From CAZPUI01 sp964415525 (GTDB lineage: Bacteria; Acidobacteriota; Holophagae; Holophagales; Holophagaceae): a stretch of 16,206 nucleotides of DNA. Below are positions 1 through 6,308 of this stretch, piece after piece. The notes beneath the pieces were generated by a model. That model ran no database searches and was not told the DNA's origin. It saw only the letters and a program-made list of their open reading frames with translations. The stretch is from NCBI GenBank assembly GCA_964415525.1, contig CAYQAS010000099.1, positions 1 to 16,206 of the forward strand, read 5' to 3'. A program made the translations under genes and the position numbers. The number at the start of each line of letters is the position of its first letter. Positions within the stretch are counted from its first letter, which is position 1.

Positions 1-780
1 GCCTGCCTGCGCATCAACCCCGGCAACATCGGCAGCCAGGACCGCGTGAAGGCCGTGGTGGAGAAGGCAGGCGCGATGGGATGCTCCATCCGCATTGGCG
101 TGAACGCCGGCAGCCTGGAGAAGGAACTGCTGGAGAAGTTCGGCCACCCGACACCGGAAGCCATGGTGGAGAGCGCCCTGCGCCACCTGGAACTGCTGGA
201 AAAGGAAGGATTCCGTAACACCAAGGTGAGCCTGAAGGCCTCGGACGTCATTCGTACCGTGCAGGCCTACCGCCTGCTGGCCAAGCAGGTGGACTACCCG
301 CTGCACCTAGGCATCACAGAAGCGGGAACCAGCTTTGGCGGCACCATTCGCTCCAGCATTGGCCTCGGCATCCTGCTCGCCGAGGGCATCGGCGACACCA
401 TCCGCGTGTCCATCACCGGCGAAGGCACCGAGGAGGTTCGCATCGGCCACCAGATCCTGCGGGACCTGGGCCTGCGCGCTGGCGGGTTCCGCATGGTGAG
501 CTGTCCGGGCTGTGGGCGCCTCCAGGTGGACCACCACCGGCTCGCCGCCGCCATCGAGGCGGGACTGCGGGAGATCAACCACGAGCACATCACCTACGCC
601 GTCATGGGTTGCGCCGTGAACGGTCCCGGCGAGGCCCGCGAAGCGGATCTTGGCGTGGCGGGCGGCAACGGCGAGGGGCTGATCTTCCTAAAAGGCGAGC
701 TGATCCGGCGCGTCAAGGAGGACGAGATCGTCAGCGCCTTCCTTGATGAAGCCCGCAAACTCAAGGCCGCTCGGGGCTGA
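1..780 (+). CDS. ispG: 4-hydroxy-3-methylbut-2-en-1-yl diphosphate synthase, 3' part
   Basis: The C-terminal 259 residues of IspG (GcpE), open from base 1; the start lies outside the window. IspG is a cytosolic [4Fe-4S] enzyme that reductively converts methylerythritol cyclodiphosphate to HMBPP, the penultimate step of the MEP isoprenoid pathway. The fragment opens inside the barrel domain with RINPGNIG, followed by RIGVNAGSLE, LGITEAGT and SITGEG, all typical IspG stretches. The C-terminal Fe-S domain supplies the three cluster cysteines: SCPGCGR (fragment Cys168 and Cys171, bases about 499-519) and MGCAVNGPGEA (Cys204). The frame is uninterrupted and ends in TGA at 778-780. The yidD-like gene follows 71 bases later on the same strand. 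Identification is firm. Confidence 0.96.
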   Translation, partial: ACLRINPGNIGSQDRVKAVVEKAGAMGCSIRIGVNAGSLEKELLEKFGHPTPEAMVESALRHLELLEKEGFRNTKVSLKASDVIRTVQAYRLLAKQVDYPLHLGITEAGTSFGGTIRSSIGLGILLAEGIGDTIRVSITGEGTEEVRIGHQILRDLGLRAGGFRMVSCPGCGRLQVDHHRLAAAIEAGLREINHEHITYAVMGCAVNGPGEAREADLGVAGGNGEGLIFLKGELIRRVKEDEIVSAFLDEARKLKAARG

Positions 781-803
781 CAGGGGCCCCGGCCCCCTAC
801 AAT
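777..803 (+). promoter_or_regulatory. weak candidate promoter between ispG and yidD
   Basis: CTGACA (777-782) and TACAAT (798-803) resemble -35 and -10 boxes, but the 15-bp spacing is short. The spacer GGGGC-CCCG-GCCCC (783-796) could also form a small hairpin without a U-tract. It may start yidD transcription or simply be GC-rich spacer. Low certainty. Confidence 0.22.
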
Positions 804-851
804 GGCCGGTGGAGGTCCCCATGCCGCAGTCCCCGATGCCGCAGGTCAGGC

Positions 852-1166
852 ATGAAGAGGCGTAAACCCGTGCTCTTCTGGATCTTCTACCACCCCCTGC
901 ACACCCTGGCGATCTACCTGGTGCTGGAAGCCCTGCTCCCCGTGTGGCTCCAGCCCAGCGCTTGGTTCGCCCGCGGCGCCATCCGCGCGTATCAGCTGAC
1001 CCTGAGCCCCTTCGTCCCCAGCCAGTGCCCCTATTCCCCCACCTGCAGTCAGTACGGGCTGGAGAGCATCCGCAAATTCGGCACCCTGCGAGGCGGGCTG
1101 CTCACCACCTGGCGCGTGATGCGATGCAATCCCTGCACCCACGGCGGCACGGATCTGGTGCCCTGA
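852..1166 (+). CDS. yidD: YidD family membrane protein insertion efficiency factor
   Basis: This 104-residue protein has the complete YidD signature: AIRAYQLTLSPFVPSQCPYSPTCSQYGLES at about 43-72 (a longer motif whose key part is C59, P63-T64-C65-S66-Q67-Y68), then GGLLTTWRVMRCNPCTHGGTDLVP with C92, C95 and the terminal GG-D-VP. YidD is a small protein at the inner face of the membrane that helps YidC/Sec insert membrane proteins. Usual members have about 70-85 residues; here some 35 hydrophobic residues precede the domain (7-34), enough for one membrane helix. Only a weak AGG-type ribosome site precedes the ATG. yidD usually lies in rpmH-rnpA-yidD-yidC; here it follows ispG. Family assignment is firm, the exact start less so. 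Confidence 0.9.
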   Translation: MKRRKPVLFWIFYHPLHTLAIYLVLEALLPVWLQPSAWFARGAIRAYQLTLSPFVPSQCPYSPTCSQYGLESIRKFGTLRGGLLTTWRVMRCNPCTHGGTDLVP

Positions 1167-1221
1167 TCCTGGGTATGCCCAAACGTCCCGACACGCTGGG
1201 ACTCAAGTCGTGATCACTCCA

Positions 1222-1251
1222 CCTGGGGCGCGAGAGCCAGGGGCCGTTTTT
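1222..1251 (+). terminator. possible weak intrinsic terminator after yidD
   Basis: CCTGG (1222-1226) and CCAGG (1237-1241) can pair around a 10-nt loop, and a run of five T (1247-1251) follows after a short GGCCG. The stem is short and separated from the T-run, so this is only a candidate end for the ispG-yidD transcript. Confidence 0.3.
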
Positions 1252-1347
1252 CATCCAAAGCAGCCCCTCACGCGACGCCCCTCCTCCCGTAGGCGGGAAT
1301 CCGGAGCGGTGCGCCAGACACCCACCGAAGTCATGAATACACAAACA

Positions 1348-1363
1348 TACGAATCGATTCGTT
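1348..1363. promoter_or_regulatory. upstream BlaI-type operator (palindrome 1)
   Basis: TACGAATCGATTCGTT contains a perfect 14-bp palindrome, ACGAATCGATTCGT (1349-1362). It has the same 6-4-6 layout (TACGAA-N4-TTCGTn) as the second site 22 bp downstream, and its last bases form the start of the -35 box. It is the likely binding site of the BlaI-type repressor encoded 54 bp downstream; binding is inferred from position and symmetry. Confidence 0.7.
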
Positions 1364-1389
1364 GACAAATACGAACCCATTCGTATTCT
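1362..1389 (+). promoter_or_regulatory. promoter of the blaI-M56 operon
   Basis: A perfect -35 box TTGACA (1362-1367) and a -10 box TATTCT (1384-1389) lie 16 bp apart. Transcription would begin near 1395, some 20 bases before the ribosome site GGGAG (1406-1410). Both palindromic operators overlap it: the first ends in the -35 box and the second fills the spacer, so bound repressor would exclude RNA polymerase. Confidence 0.75.
1370..1385. promoter_or_regulatory. downstream BlaI-type operator (palindrome 2)
   Basis: TACGAACCCATTCGTA has perfect 6-bp arms (TACGAA/TTCGTA) around a 4-bp centre. Its centre is 22 bp from that of palindrome 1, about two helical turns, which would place two repressor dimers on the same DNA face. 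It occupies most of the -35/-10 spacer and touches the -10 box. Confidence 0.72.
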
Positions 1390-1416
1390 TGGGCCATACC
1401 TTCCAGGGAGAAGCCC

Positions 1417-1800
1417 ATGCCCCAGCCCCCGATTCGCCCTTCCGATGGCGAGCTCGCCATCCTCCGGGTGCTCTGGAGCCGCGGTCCATCCACGGTTCGG
1501 GATGTGCACACCGAACTGTCCAAGGACCGGGACATGGGCTACACCACCGTGCTAAAGCTCATGCAGATCATGGCGGAGAAGGGCTTGGTGGCGCGGGATG
1601 AGTCCGCGCGGACCCACGTCTACCAGGCCGCCCAGGAAGAGGGCGCAACCCAGGGATTCCTCCTTCAGGATCTGCTGCAGAAGGCCTTCGGCGGCAACGC
1701 CCGGGCACTGATGGTGCGGGCCCTGGAGGCCACCCCCGGCACGGCGGAGGACCTGGAGGCCATCCAGCGGCTGCTGGATGAGGCACGGAGGAAGTCATGA
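1417..1800 (+). CDS. BlaI/MecI/CopY family transcriptional repressor
   Basis: A 127-residue winged-helix protein. Residues 8-72 form the DNA-binding domain: SDGELAILRVLW, the recognition helix around GYTTVLKLMQIM (41-52), then the KGLVARDES wing and Y69. Residues 78-127 resemble the C-terminal dimerisation helices. Family members repress their own operon and are inactivated by proteolysis triggered by a partner M56 sensor protease. That partner is encoded next, with a 4-bp ATGA overlap that implies coupled translation. GGGAG lies 6 nt before the ATG. Two palindromes in the promoter indicate autoregulation. Length is normal for the family (about 120-130). The inducing signal is unknown; beta-lactam need not be it, because the partner lacks a penicillin-binding domain. 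Confidence 0.92.
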   Translation: MPQPPIRPSDGELAILRVLWSRGPSTVRDVHTELSKDRDMGYTTVLKLMQIMAEKGLVARDESARTHVYQAAQEEGATQGFLLQDLLQKAFGGNARALMVRALEATPGTAEDLEAIQRLLDEARRKS

Positions 1801-3581
1801 ACCTTCTCGCCACCTCCCTGCTCCCTGCCCTCGGGGCCGCGGTGCTGCATTTTCTCTGGCAGGGCGCCCTGCTCGGCCTGCTAGCGGCGCTTCTGCTCCG
1901 GATCACGAAGGGCAAGTCCCCCGAGTTCCGCTATGGCCTCTCCTGCGCCCTGCTGCTGACCATGGTCGGCACCTTCGTCGCCACGTGGCTCGGCCAAGCG
2001 CCCCGCCCCATGCCCATTCCAGGGTCTCTGATGGTGGCTGATGCCGCCATGAACGTCCGCCTTCTCCAGGATTTTCCGGAGAGTCCCCTGCGCTCAGGCC
2101 TGGCCTTTGGCCTGCCCTGGGTGGCCTGGGGATGGGTGCTGGGAACGGCCGTCATGCTGATGCGCACCGGCAGCGGTCTGCTCTGGCTCCATCTGGGACT
2201 TGCCCGAGGGGCCCACAGCGCCCCGGCATCGTGGCAGGCCCGGCTGGATACCCTGCGGCATGGGATCGGCCTCGCCCGCACGATCCGCCTGAAGGTCTCC
2301 GCCGCCCTGGATTCTCCGGTGGTGGTGGGGGCGCTCAAGCCGGTCATTCTCATGCCGACGACGGTCCTGTCTGGCCTTTCGCCGAACCAAGTCGAAGCGA
2401 TCCTGATGCATGAGCTCAGCCACATCCGGCGCCACGACTACCTCGTGAACCTGCTCCAGGTGCTGGCAGAGGCCCTGCTGTTCTTCCACCCCGCGGTGTG
2501 GTGGCTCTCTCGGGAAATCCGCCGGGAGCGCGAACACTGCTGCGATGACGCGGCGGTTCGCCGCTGCGGCGACGCCCTTTACTACGCCTCTGCCCTCGCG
2601 GCCCTGGAGGCCCTCCGAATCCCACCGATCTCAACCCGCTTGGCTCCTGCGGCCAAGGGAGGACTTCTCATGCAACGTATCCAGCGCCTACTCGTCCCCC
2701 GCTCCACACCGAATACCGGGTATCTCCCGACCCTCGGACTCGTCGCGGTCCTGCTCGCATCCGGCACCGCCGGACATCGACTCCAAGCCAAGGTGCCTAC
2801 GGCGGCCACCACGCCCGTTGCAGCCTTGTCGATCCCAGCACCGATGAAGGACGTCTCCTCACCTCCCGTCATCGTGAAGGCGGGTGAACCCACCGTGACT
2901 GCGACCGAACCAGAAACCTCGAAAATGCCCTCCGCCACGGTCGAGGTTGTCGATTCTTCACCCGTCGAACCTCAACCCTTCGCGGGAGCAACGCTCGAGC
3001 CAAGCCAACTGCAGTCCTTCTTCCAGGCGGTGCCGGCTTCCAGCTTCACGATCCTGAGCAAGCCCGGAGCGTTTCCCTATCCCACCGAGGCTCGCGGTGT
3101 CGGGCTCCAGGGCACCGTATCGGTGCTCATTCGCATCGGAGTGGACGGAAAGCCCGAACTCGCGCGTGCCCTATCCGGTCCTCCAGCGCTCCAGGCCCAT
3201 TCGGAGCGCTATGCCATGGGCTGGACCTTCACCCCGCCGACCATGAATGGCCAGCCTTCCTCCGGCGGGTTCCTCCTCCATGTGAACTACAGGCTATTCC
3301 AACCGAATCCTGCGGCCACCAACACCCTCGCGGGTCGAATCCTCGACTCAGGTCGCCCTGTGGAAGGCGCGACGGTAGCGGTCTTCAGCATCACTCTTGG
3401 CGCGGGAAACCAAAGCAAGACGGATGCCGAGGGCAAGTGGAGCGCCCCGAGCCTCCCCAGTGCCCCTGACTGGTGCATCCAGGTGACCCTGCCTGGTTTC
3501 AAGCCCGTGAAGGTCCAGGGGCTCCAGCTGACAGGTGGTCTGACGATCCGCCAGGATACGAACCTCCAGCCAGAAGGCTGA
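1797..3581 (+). CDS. M56 (BlaR1-type) membrane metallopeptidase with TonB C-terminal domain
   Basis: A 594-residue membrane sensor protease. Hydrophobic segments lie at about 6-35, 46-66, 102-122 and 308-325. The M56 zinc site is HELSH (205-209) with the downstream EREHCCDD (244-251) that supplies the third ligand region. After the last membrane segment comes a Pro/Thr/Val-rich linker (about 330-400), then a TonB C-terminal-like domain (about 424-502: FPYPTEARGVGLQGTVSV, GPPAL, WTFTPP). A beta-sandwich like the carboxypeptidase regulatory domain follows (about 510-590: AGRILDSGRPVEGATVAV, KTDAEGKW, PGFKPVKV). BlaR1 proper ends in a penicillin-binding domain, absent here. By analogy the protease cleaves the co-encoded BlaI-type repressor when a periplasmic signal is sensed; that is inference. 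M56-TonB fusions occur in other bacteria; the added terminal domain is less usual. Confidence 0.9.
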   Translation: MNLLATSLLPALGAAVLHFLWQGALLGLLAALLLRITKGKSPEFRYGLSCALLLTMVGTFVATWLGQAPRPMPIPGSLMVADAAMNVRLLQDFPESPLRSGLAFGLPWVAWGWVLGTAVMLMRTGSGLLWLHLGLARGAHSAPASWQARLDTLRHGIGLARTIRLKVSAALDSPVVVGALKPVILMPTTVLSGLSPNQVEAILMHELSHIRRHDYLVNLLQVLAEALLFFHPAVWWLSREIRREREHCCDDAAVRRCGDALYYASALAALEALRIPPISTRLAPAAKGGLLMQRIQRLLVPRSTPNTGYLPTLGLVAVLLASGTAGHRLQAKVPTAATTPVAALSIPAPMKDVSSPPVIVKAGEPTVTATEPETSKMPSATVEVVDSSPVEPQPFAGATLEPSQLQSFFQAVPASSFTILSKPGAFPYPTEARGVGLQGTVSVLIRIGVDGKPELARALSGPPALQAHSERYAMGWTFTPPTMNGQPSSGGFLLHVNYRLFQPNPAATNTLAGRILDSGRPVEGATVAVFSITLGAGNQSKTDAEGKWSAPSLPSAPDWCIQVTLPGFKPVKVQGLQLTGGLTIRQDTNLQPEG

Positions 3582-3604
3582 CACTGCCGCCGGATGCACC
3601 CGCT

Positions 3605-3644
3605 TCAGGGTCGTGACGTGACTGCTGTCACGGCACGACCCTGA
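3605..3644. promoter_or_regulatory. 40-nt near-perfect palindrome (hairpin and/or CRP-like operator)
   Basis: TCAGGGTCGTG (3605-3615) pairs with CACGACCCTGA (3634-3644), and CGTGAC (3617-3622) pairs with GTCACG (3627-3632) around the loop TGCT. Only the A3616/G3633 position is mismatched, giving a 17-bp stem. No T-run follows, so it is not a classic intrinsic terminator. The core GTGA-N6-TCAC has the half-site order and spacing of CRP/FNR-superfamily sites and is centred 56 bp before the hemerythrin ATG. It may end the sensor transcript, regulate the hemerythrin gene, or both. Confidence 0.6.
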
Positions 3645-3680
3645 GCGGCCTCCCATCGAAGTCCCACAAGGAGAAGGCGC

Positions 3681-4169
3681 ATGCGTTCTGAGGAATCCGA
3701 CATCCTGTCCAGCTGGGAATCTGCCCCCCTCACCGCCGTGGTCTCCCACATCGTGGATGCCTACCATCGGCCCGGTCGACGGCTGCTGGCGGAGCTGGAA
3801 ACGCGCCACGCCGAAGCCCTCGCCGCCTACGGTGAGCAGTTCCCGCTGCTGGGGCAGATCACCCCTCACCTGAAGGCTCTCATCACGGACCTGCAGGAGC
3901 ACTTCCGCTGGGAGGAGCAGTCCCTCTTCCCCGCCATCCTCGCCAAGGATACGGGGCGGGCGGAGCACACGATCCTGGCGGAGGAGGAACACGCTGCCGC
4001 CGAAGAACTCCTGGTGAACCTACGGACCGTAACCTCGGACTACGCAGTCGCCGACGATGCGCCAGAGGCGGTGAAGACCCTCATGGCCACGTTTGTGGAG
4101 CTGGAGACGAGCCTTCACCGTCACATCTACCTGGAAACCCATGTCCTCTTTGCGCGAGGCATGGCCTAG
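3681..4169 (+). CDS. hemerythrin-like (RIC/YtfE-type) di-iron protein
   Basis: A 162-residue protein that aligns by eye with the C-terminal domain of RIC (YtfE/ScdA), the cytosolic di-iron protein that protects or repairs Fe-S centres under nitrosative and oxidative stress. Likely ligands are present in order: H29 (YHRPGRR), H43, H74 and E78 (EHFRWEEQSLFP), H104 (EEEHAAAEELL), H148 and E152 (HRHIYLETHVLF). The N-terminal ScdA_N domain, usual in full-length RIC proteins of about 220 residues, is missing. AAGGAG (3668-3673) lies 7 nt before the ATG. A CRP-like palindrome is centred 56 bp upstream, which would suit redox or NO control, though this is inferred. It could instead be a general hemerythrin-domain protein. 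Confidence 0.85.
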   Translation: MRSEESDILSSWESAPLTAVVSHIVDAYHRPGRRLLAELETRHAEALAAYGEQFPLLGQITPHLKALITDLQEHFRWEEQSLFPAILAKDTGRAEHTILAEEEHAAAEELLVNLRTVTSDYAVADDAPEAVKTLMATFVELETSLHRHIYLETHVLFARGMA

Positions 4170-4209
4170 CCACCCGCAATCCGGGTTCAATGGAACCTGG
4201 AGGTGGCCC

Positions 4210-4998
4210 TTGGCTGCGTGGCAGGAACGATGGTGGGGTCGCGGGTTCCTGATCTTCTGGGCCGCGTTCACGCTGGCGCTCACCAGCATCGGCATCATCC
4301 TTCTGACCCTGGTGCGTGGCGGACGCCGAGCCTTCCACATCGTCGGGGGCTGCTGGACCCGCATGTACTTTCCCCTGGCAGGGATTCGTCTCGATGAAGC
4401 CGGGTGGGAAGACCTGCCGGAAGACATCCGAACAGGGCGCCAGCCCGCGCTCTTCATGAGCACCCACGAAAGCAACCTGGATCCCCCGACTCTGATCCGC
4501 GCCATCCGTGTTCCCGCCGTCTTCATCAGCAAGAAGGAGCTCAAGCTTGTTCCCCTGGTGGGCTGGGCTGCCTGGATGGGGGGCACGATCTTCATCGACC
4601 GCAGCAACCGCGAACGGTCGCGGTTGAGCCTCAAGGCTGCCGCGGCCCAGATACGAGCCGGAAAGACCGTGGCCGTCTTTCCCGAAGGCACCCGCAGCCG
4701 TACGGGCGAACTGGGCCCCTTCAAGAAGGGTGTGTTCCATCTGGCCATGGAAGCGGGCGTGCCTGTGGTGCCCATCGTGGCTATCGGCGGCTTTCAGCTG
4801 CTGCCGGCAGGGCAGCTGTCCGCCCGCCCAGGATGCTACCGCGTCCGCTTCGGACAACCAATACACCCCGCCGACTATGCGAGCAAGGAAGCCCTTCTCG
4901 AAGCCGTCCAAGCCCAGACAGCGGCGCTTCGAATCCAAGCCCTTGCTGAAATCGAAGGCCAGCTCCAGTCCCGAACGGAAACGGTCGCCGTCGGCTAG
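4210..4998 (+). CDS. PlsC-type 1-acylglycerol-3-phosphate O-acyltransferase
   Basis: A membrane acyltransferase that probably converts lysophosphatidate to phosphatidate in phospholipid synthesis. With the start given it has 262 residues. One hydrophobic helix (13-35) precedes the acyltransferase motifs: HESNLD (86-91, the HX4D catalytic motif), GGTIFIDRSNRERS (124-137, acyl-phosphate binding), FPEGTRS (157-163) and VPVVPIVAIGG (184-194). The start is uncertain. TTG at 4210 was chosen because GGAGG (4199-4203) lies 6 nt before it and because it leaves the hemerythrin gene intact. ATG at 4141 or 4093 in the same frame would add 23 or 39 residues, overlap that gene, and have no good ribosome site. 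It probably shares a transcript with the hemerythrin gene. The exact acyl acceptor cannot be read from sequence. Confidence 0.88.
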   Translation: MAAWQERWWGRGFLIFWAAFTLALTSIGIILLTLVRGGRRAFHIVGGCWTRMYFPLAGIRLDEAGWEDLPEDIRTGRQPALFMSTHESNLDPPTLIRAIRVPAVFISKKELKLVPLVGWAAWMGGTIFIDRSNRERSRLSLKAAAAQIRAGKTVAVFPEGTRSRTGELGPFKKGVFHLAMEAGVPVVPIVAIGGFQLLPAGQLSARPGCYRVRFGQPIHPADYASKEALLEAVQAQTAALRIQALAEIEGQLQSRTETVAVG

Positions 4999-5263
4999 AC
5001 GCAAAGCCCTTCATCCTCGGGCATCCTCCATGGTCGTGGAAATCACCATGACTGCGATCCTGGCAGGTGCCTCGCAATCATCACGTCGTCGCGGAGTCAG
5101 ACGCCGACGGAACGGTCCAAGACGGAAAATGGTCACGGGCAGCCATCGGAACGAGCTGGTGCAATGCCCCGCGCGAGGCCAGAAGCACCCCACCCTTCGC
5201 CTCATCAAGGTCGGAAGCAAAGCACCCTGTGCGCCCCCTTCCCCACAGGGGAGCTCCGCCAGG
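4999..5263. other. convergent intergenic gap, no gene recognised
   Basis: These 265 bases separate the plus-strand acyltransferase from the minus-strand dtd. Short open frames exist on both strands, but none has a recognisable product or ribosome site. CATGGT (5029-5034) and ACCATG (5045-5050) form a small inverted repeat, and a hairpin near 5225-5250 is listed separately. Nothing else was seen. Confidence 0.5.
5225..5250 (-). terminator. possible terminator hairpin after dtd
   Basis: CCCTGTG (5225-5231) and CACAGGG (5244-5250) form a perfect 7-bp stem with a 12-nt loop, 14 bases past the dtd stop. On the minus strand it is followed by TGCTTTGCTTCC, only mildly T-rich. It is a weak candidate for ending the dtd transcript. 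Confidence 0.35.
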
Positions 5264-5698
5264 TCAGCGCTCCAGCACAAACGTTACCGGGCCATCGTTC
5301 ACCAACTCGACCTGCATGTGTTCCTGAAAGAAGCCCGTCTCCACGGGCAGCCCTGTTTCCCGCAAGTGGCCAACAAAACGATCGAAGCGCTCCCGTGCCT
5401 CCACTGGCGCCATGGCCTCATCAAAACTGGGCCTCCGTCCCTTTGCAATGCTTCCCGCAAGGGTGAACTGACTCACCGCGAGGATGGCGCCCCCCACCTC
5501 AGCAAGTCCAAGGTTCATCTTCCCAGCCTCATCTTCGAAGATTCTCAGCGTCGCGATCTTCTGGGCGACCCAGGCGCAGGCCTCATCGGCATCCCCCTTC
5601 GCAAGCCCCACCAGGACGAGCACTCCCCGTCCGATGGAAGCCCTCTGCATCCCCGCGCAAACCGACGCTCTGGACACCCGCTGAATGACAACACGCAT
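5264..5698 (-). CDS. dtd: D-aminoacyl-tRNA deacylase
   Basis: A 144-residue protein, normal length for DTD (about 145), opening with the typical MRVVIQRVSRASV. DTD is a cytosolic homodimer that hydrolyses D-amino acids, and glycine mischarged on tRNA-Ala, from tRNA. Both signature motifs are intact: SQFTL (76-80) and the Gly-cisPro motif NDGPVT (134-139). KGRRPSFDEA (86-95) is also conserved. AAGGA lies 6 nt before the ATG on the minus strand. It starts 67 bp after the end of the two-TM hypothetical gene, so the two may be co-transcribed. Identification is firm. Confidence 0.95.
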   Translation of the reverse strand: MRVVIQRVSRASVCAGMQRASIGRGVLVLVGLAKGDADEACAWVAQKIATLRIFEDEAGKMNLGLAEVGGAILAVSQFTLAGSIAKGRRPSFDEAMAPVEARERFDRFVGHLRETGLPVETGFFQEHMQVELVNDGPVTFVLER

Positions 5699-5765
5699 GA
5701 ACTGTCCTTGCAGAAAACCATTTCACTCGTCGAACCAGAGCCAGGATGGAGCTCTCCCCATTGTG

Positions 5766-6248
5766 CTAGTCCGGCTCAGAACGCCGCAGGGGAGTCACGA
5801 CCACTTCCTCCACCTGAATCCGCACAGGATAGACAAACACTTGCCAGGGTCCGATTTCCAAGGGCTGCCTCAATGCAATCGCCACCGTACGACTCGTCAC
5901 ACCCTGATCGCCCAGCTCCGTCGACACGGTCACGCAACCATCGTCAAGTGCGCCCCGAAACCCGAGCGCGAAAGCCCTTAACTGCACACTGTGGCAGAGT
6001 TCAGCCTCCGTACGAGCCCTGGAATGGGCCGAAAGCTCCGCCATCCCGTGCCGAAGTGCAAAGAGCCGATAGCCCTCCCGTCCCGCAATGGCGCTTCCCA
6101 CCAACACCAGTCCGAACCCCATGGCAATCCCGTAGGTCGGAAGCTTCCGGCATCGCTGCCGAAGCCACCGAAAACCCAGACAAATCCCCCACAATCCCCA
6201 GATCAGGAGACACCAGAGGGTTTGAAGGATGCGGGACAACAGATTCAT
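5766..6248 (-). CDS. hypothetical protein with two N-terminal membrane segments
   Basis: A 160-residue protein not recognised as a known family. Two hydrophobic segments (about 7-26 and 40-56) are separated by a strongly basic loop, RWLRQRCRKLP (27-37). This suggests two membrane helices joined by a cytoplasmic loop, with the remaining 100 residues outside the cytoplasm. The C-terminal part alternates polar and beta-branched residues (VTVSTELGDQGVTSRTVAIAL, VFVYPVRIQVEEVVVTPL), suggesting beta-strands. The layout recalls small envelope or pilus-assembly proteins, but no specific assignment is made. The ATG has no clear ribosome site and lies only about 15 bases past a strong terminator stem, so its expression depends on read-through or on a promoter not identified. 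Codon usage resembles its neighbours. Confidence 0.72.
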   Translation of the reverse strand: MNLLSRILQTLWCLLIWGLWGICLGFRWLRQRCRKLPTYGIAMGFGLVLVGSAIAGREGYRLFALRHGMAELSAHSRARTEAELCHSVQLRAFALGFRGALDDGCVTVSTELGDQGVTSRTVAIALRQPLEIGPWQVFVYPVRIQVEEVVVTPLRRSEPD

Positions 6249-6254
6249 GAACCA

Positions 6255-6283
6255 GAACGAAAGCGCCCCCGATTGGGGGGCGC
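6255..6283 (-). terminator. intrinsic terminator of the PKD/beta-barrel unit
   Basis: On the minus strand GCGCCCCC-CAATC-GGGGGCGC (6283-6263) forms an 8-bp GC stem with a 5-nt loop, followed at once by TTTCGTT. It lies 26 bases after the beta-barrel gene stop. This is the best intrinsic terminator in the window. Confidence 0.75.
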
Positions 6284-6308
6284 CGGAAAGAAATGTCGAT
6301 GATACGGC

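Noticed and set aside
1797..3581. The BlaI/M56 pair as a beta-lactam resistance operon
   Set aside because: No beta-lactamase or PBP2a gene is present and the sensor has no penicillin-binding domain.
4730..6250. A 506-residue open frame on the plus strand
   Set aside because: It runs antisense through dtd and the two-TM gene and overlaps the acyltransferase end. Its translation is rich in Ser, Pro and Arg with no domain, as expected for a shadow frame in GC-rich DNA.
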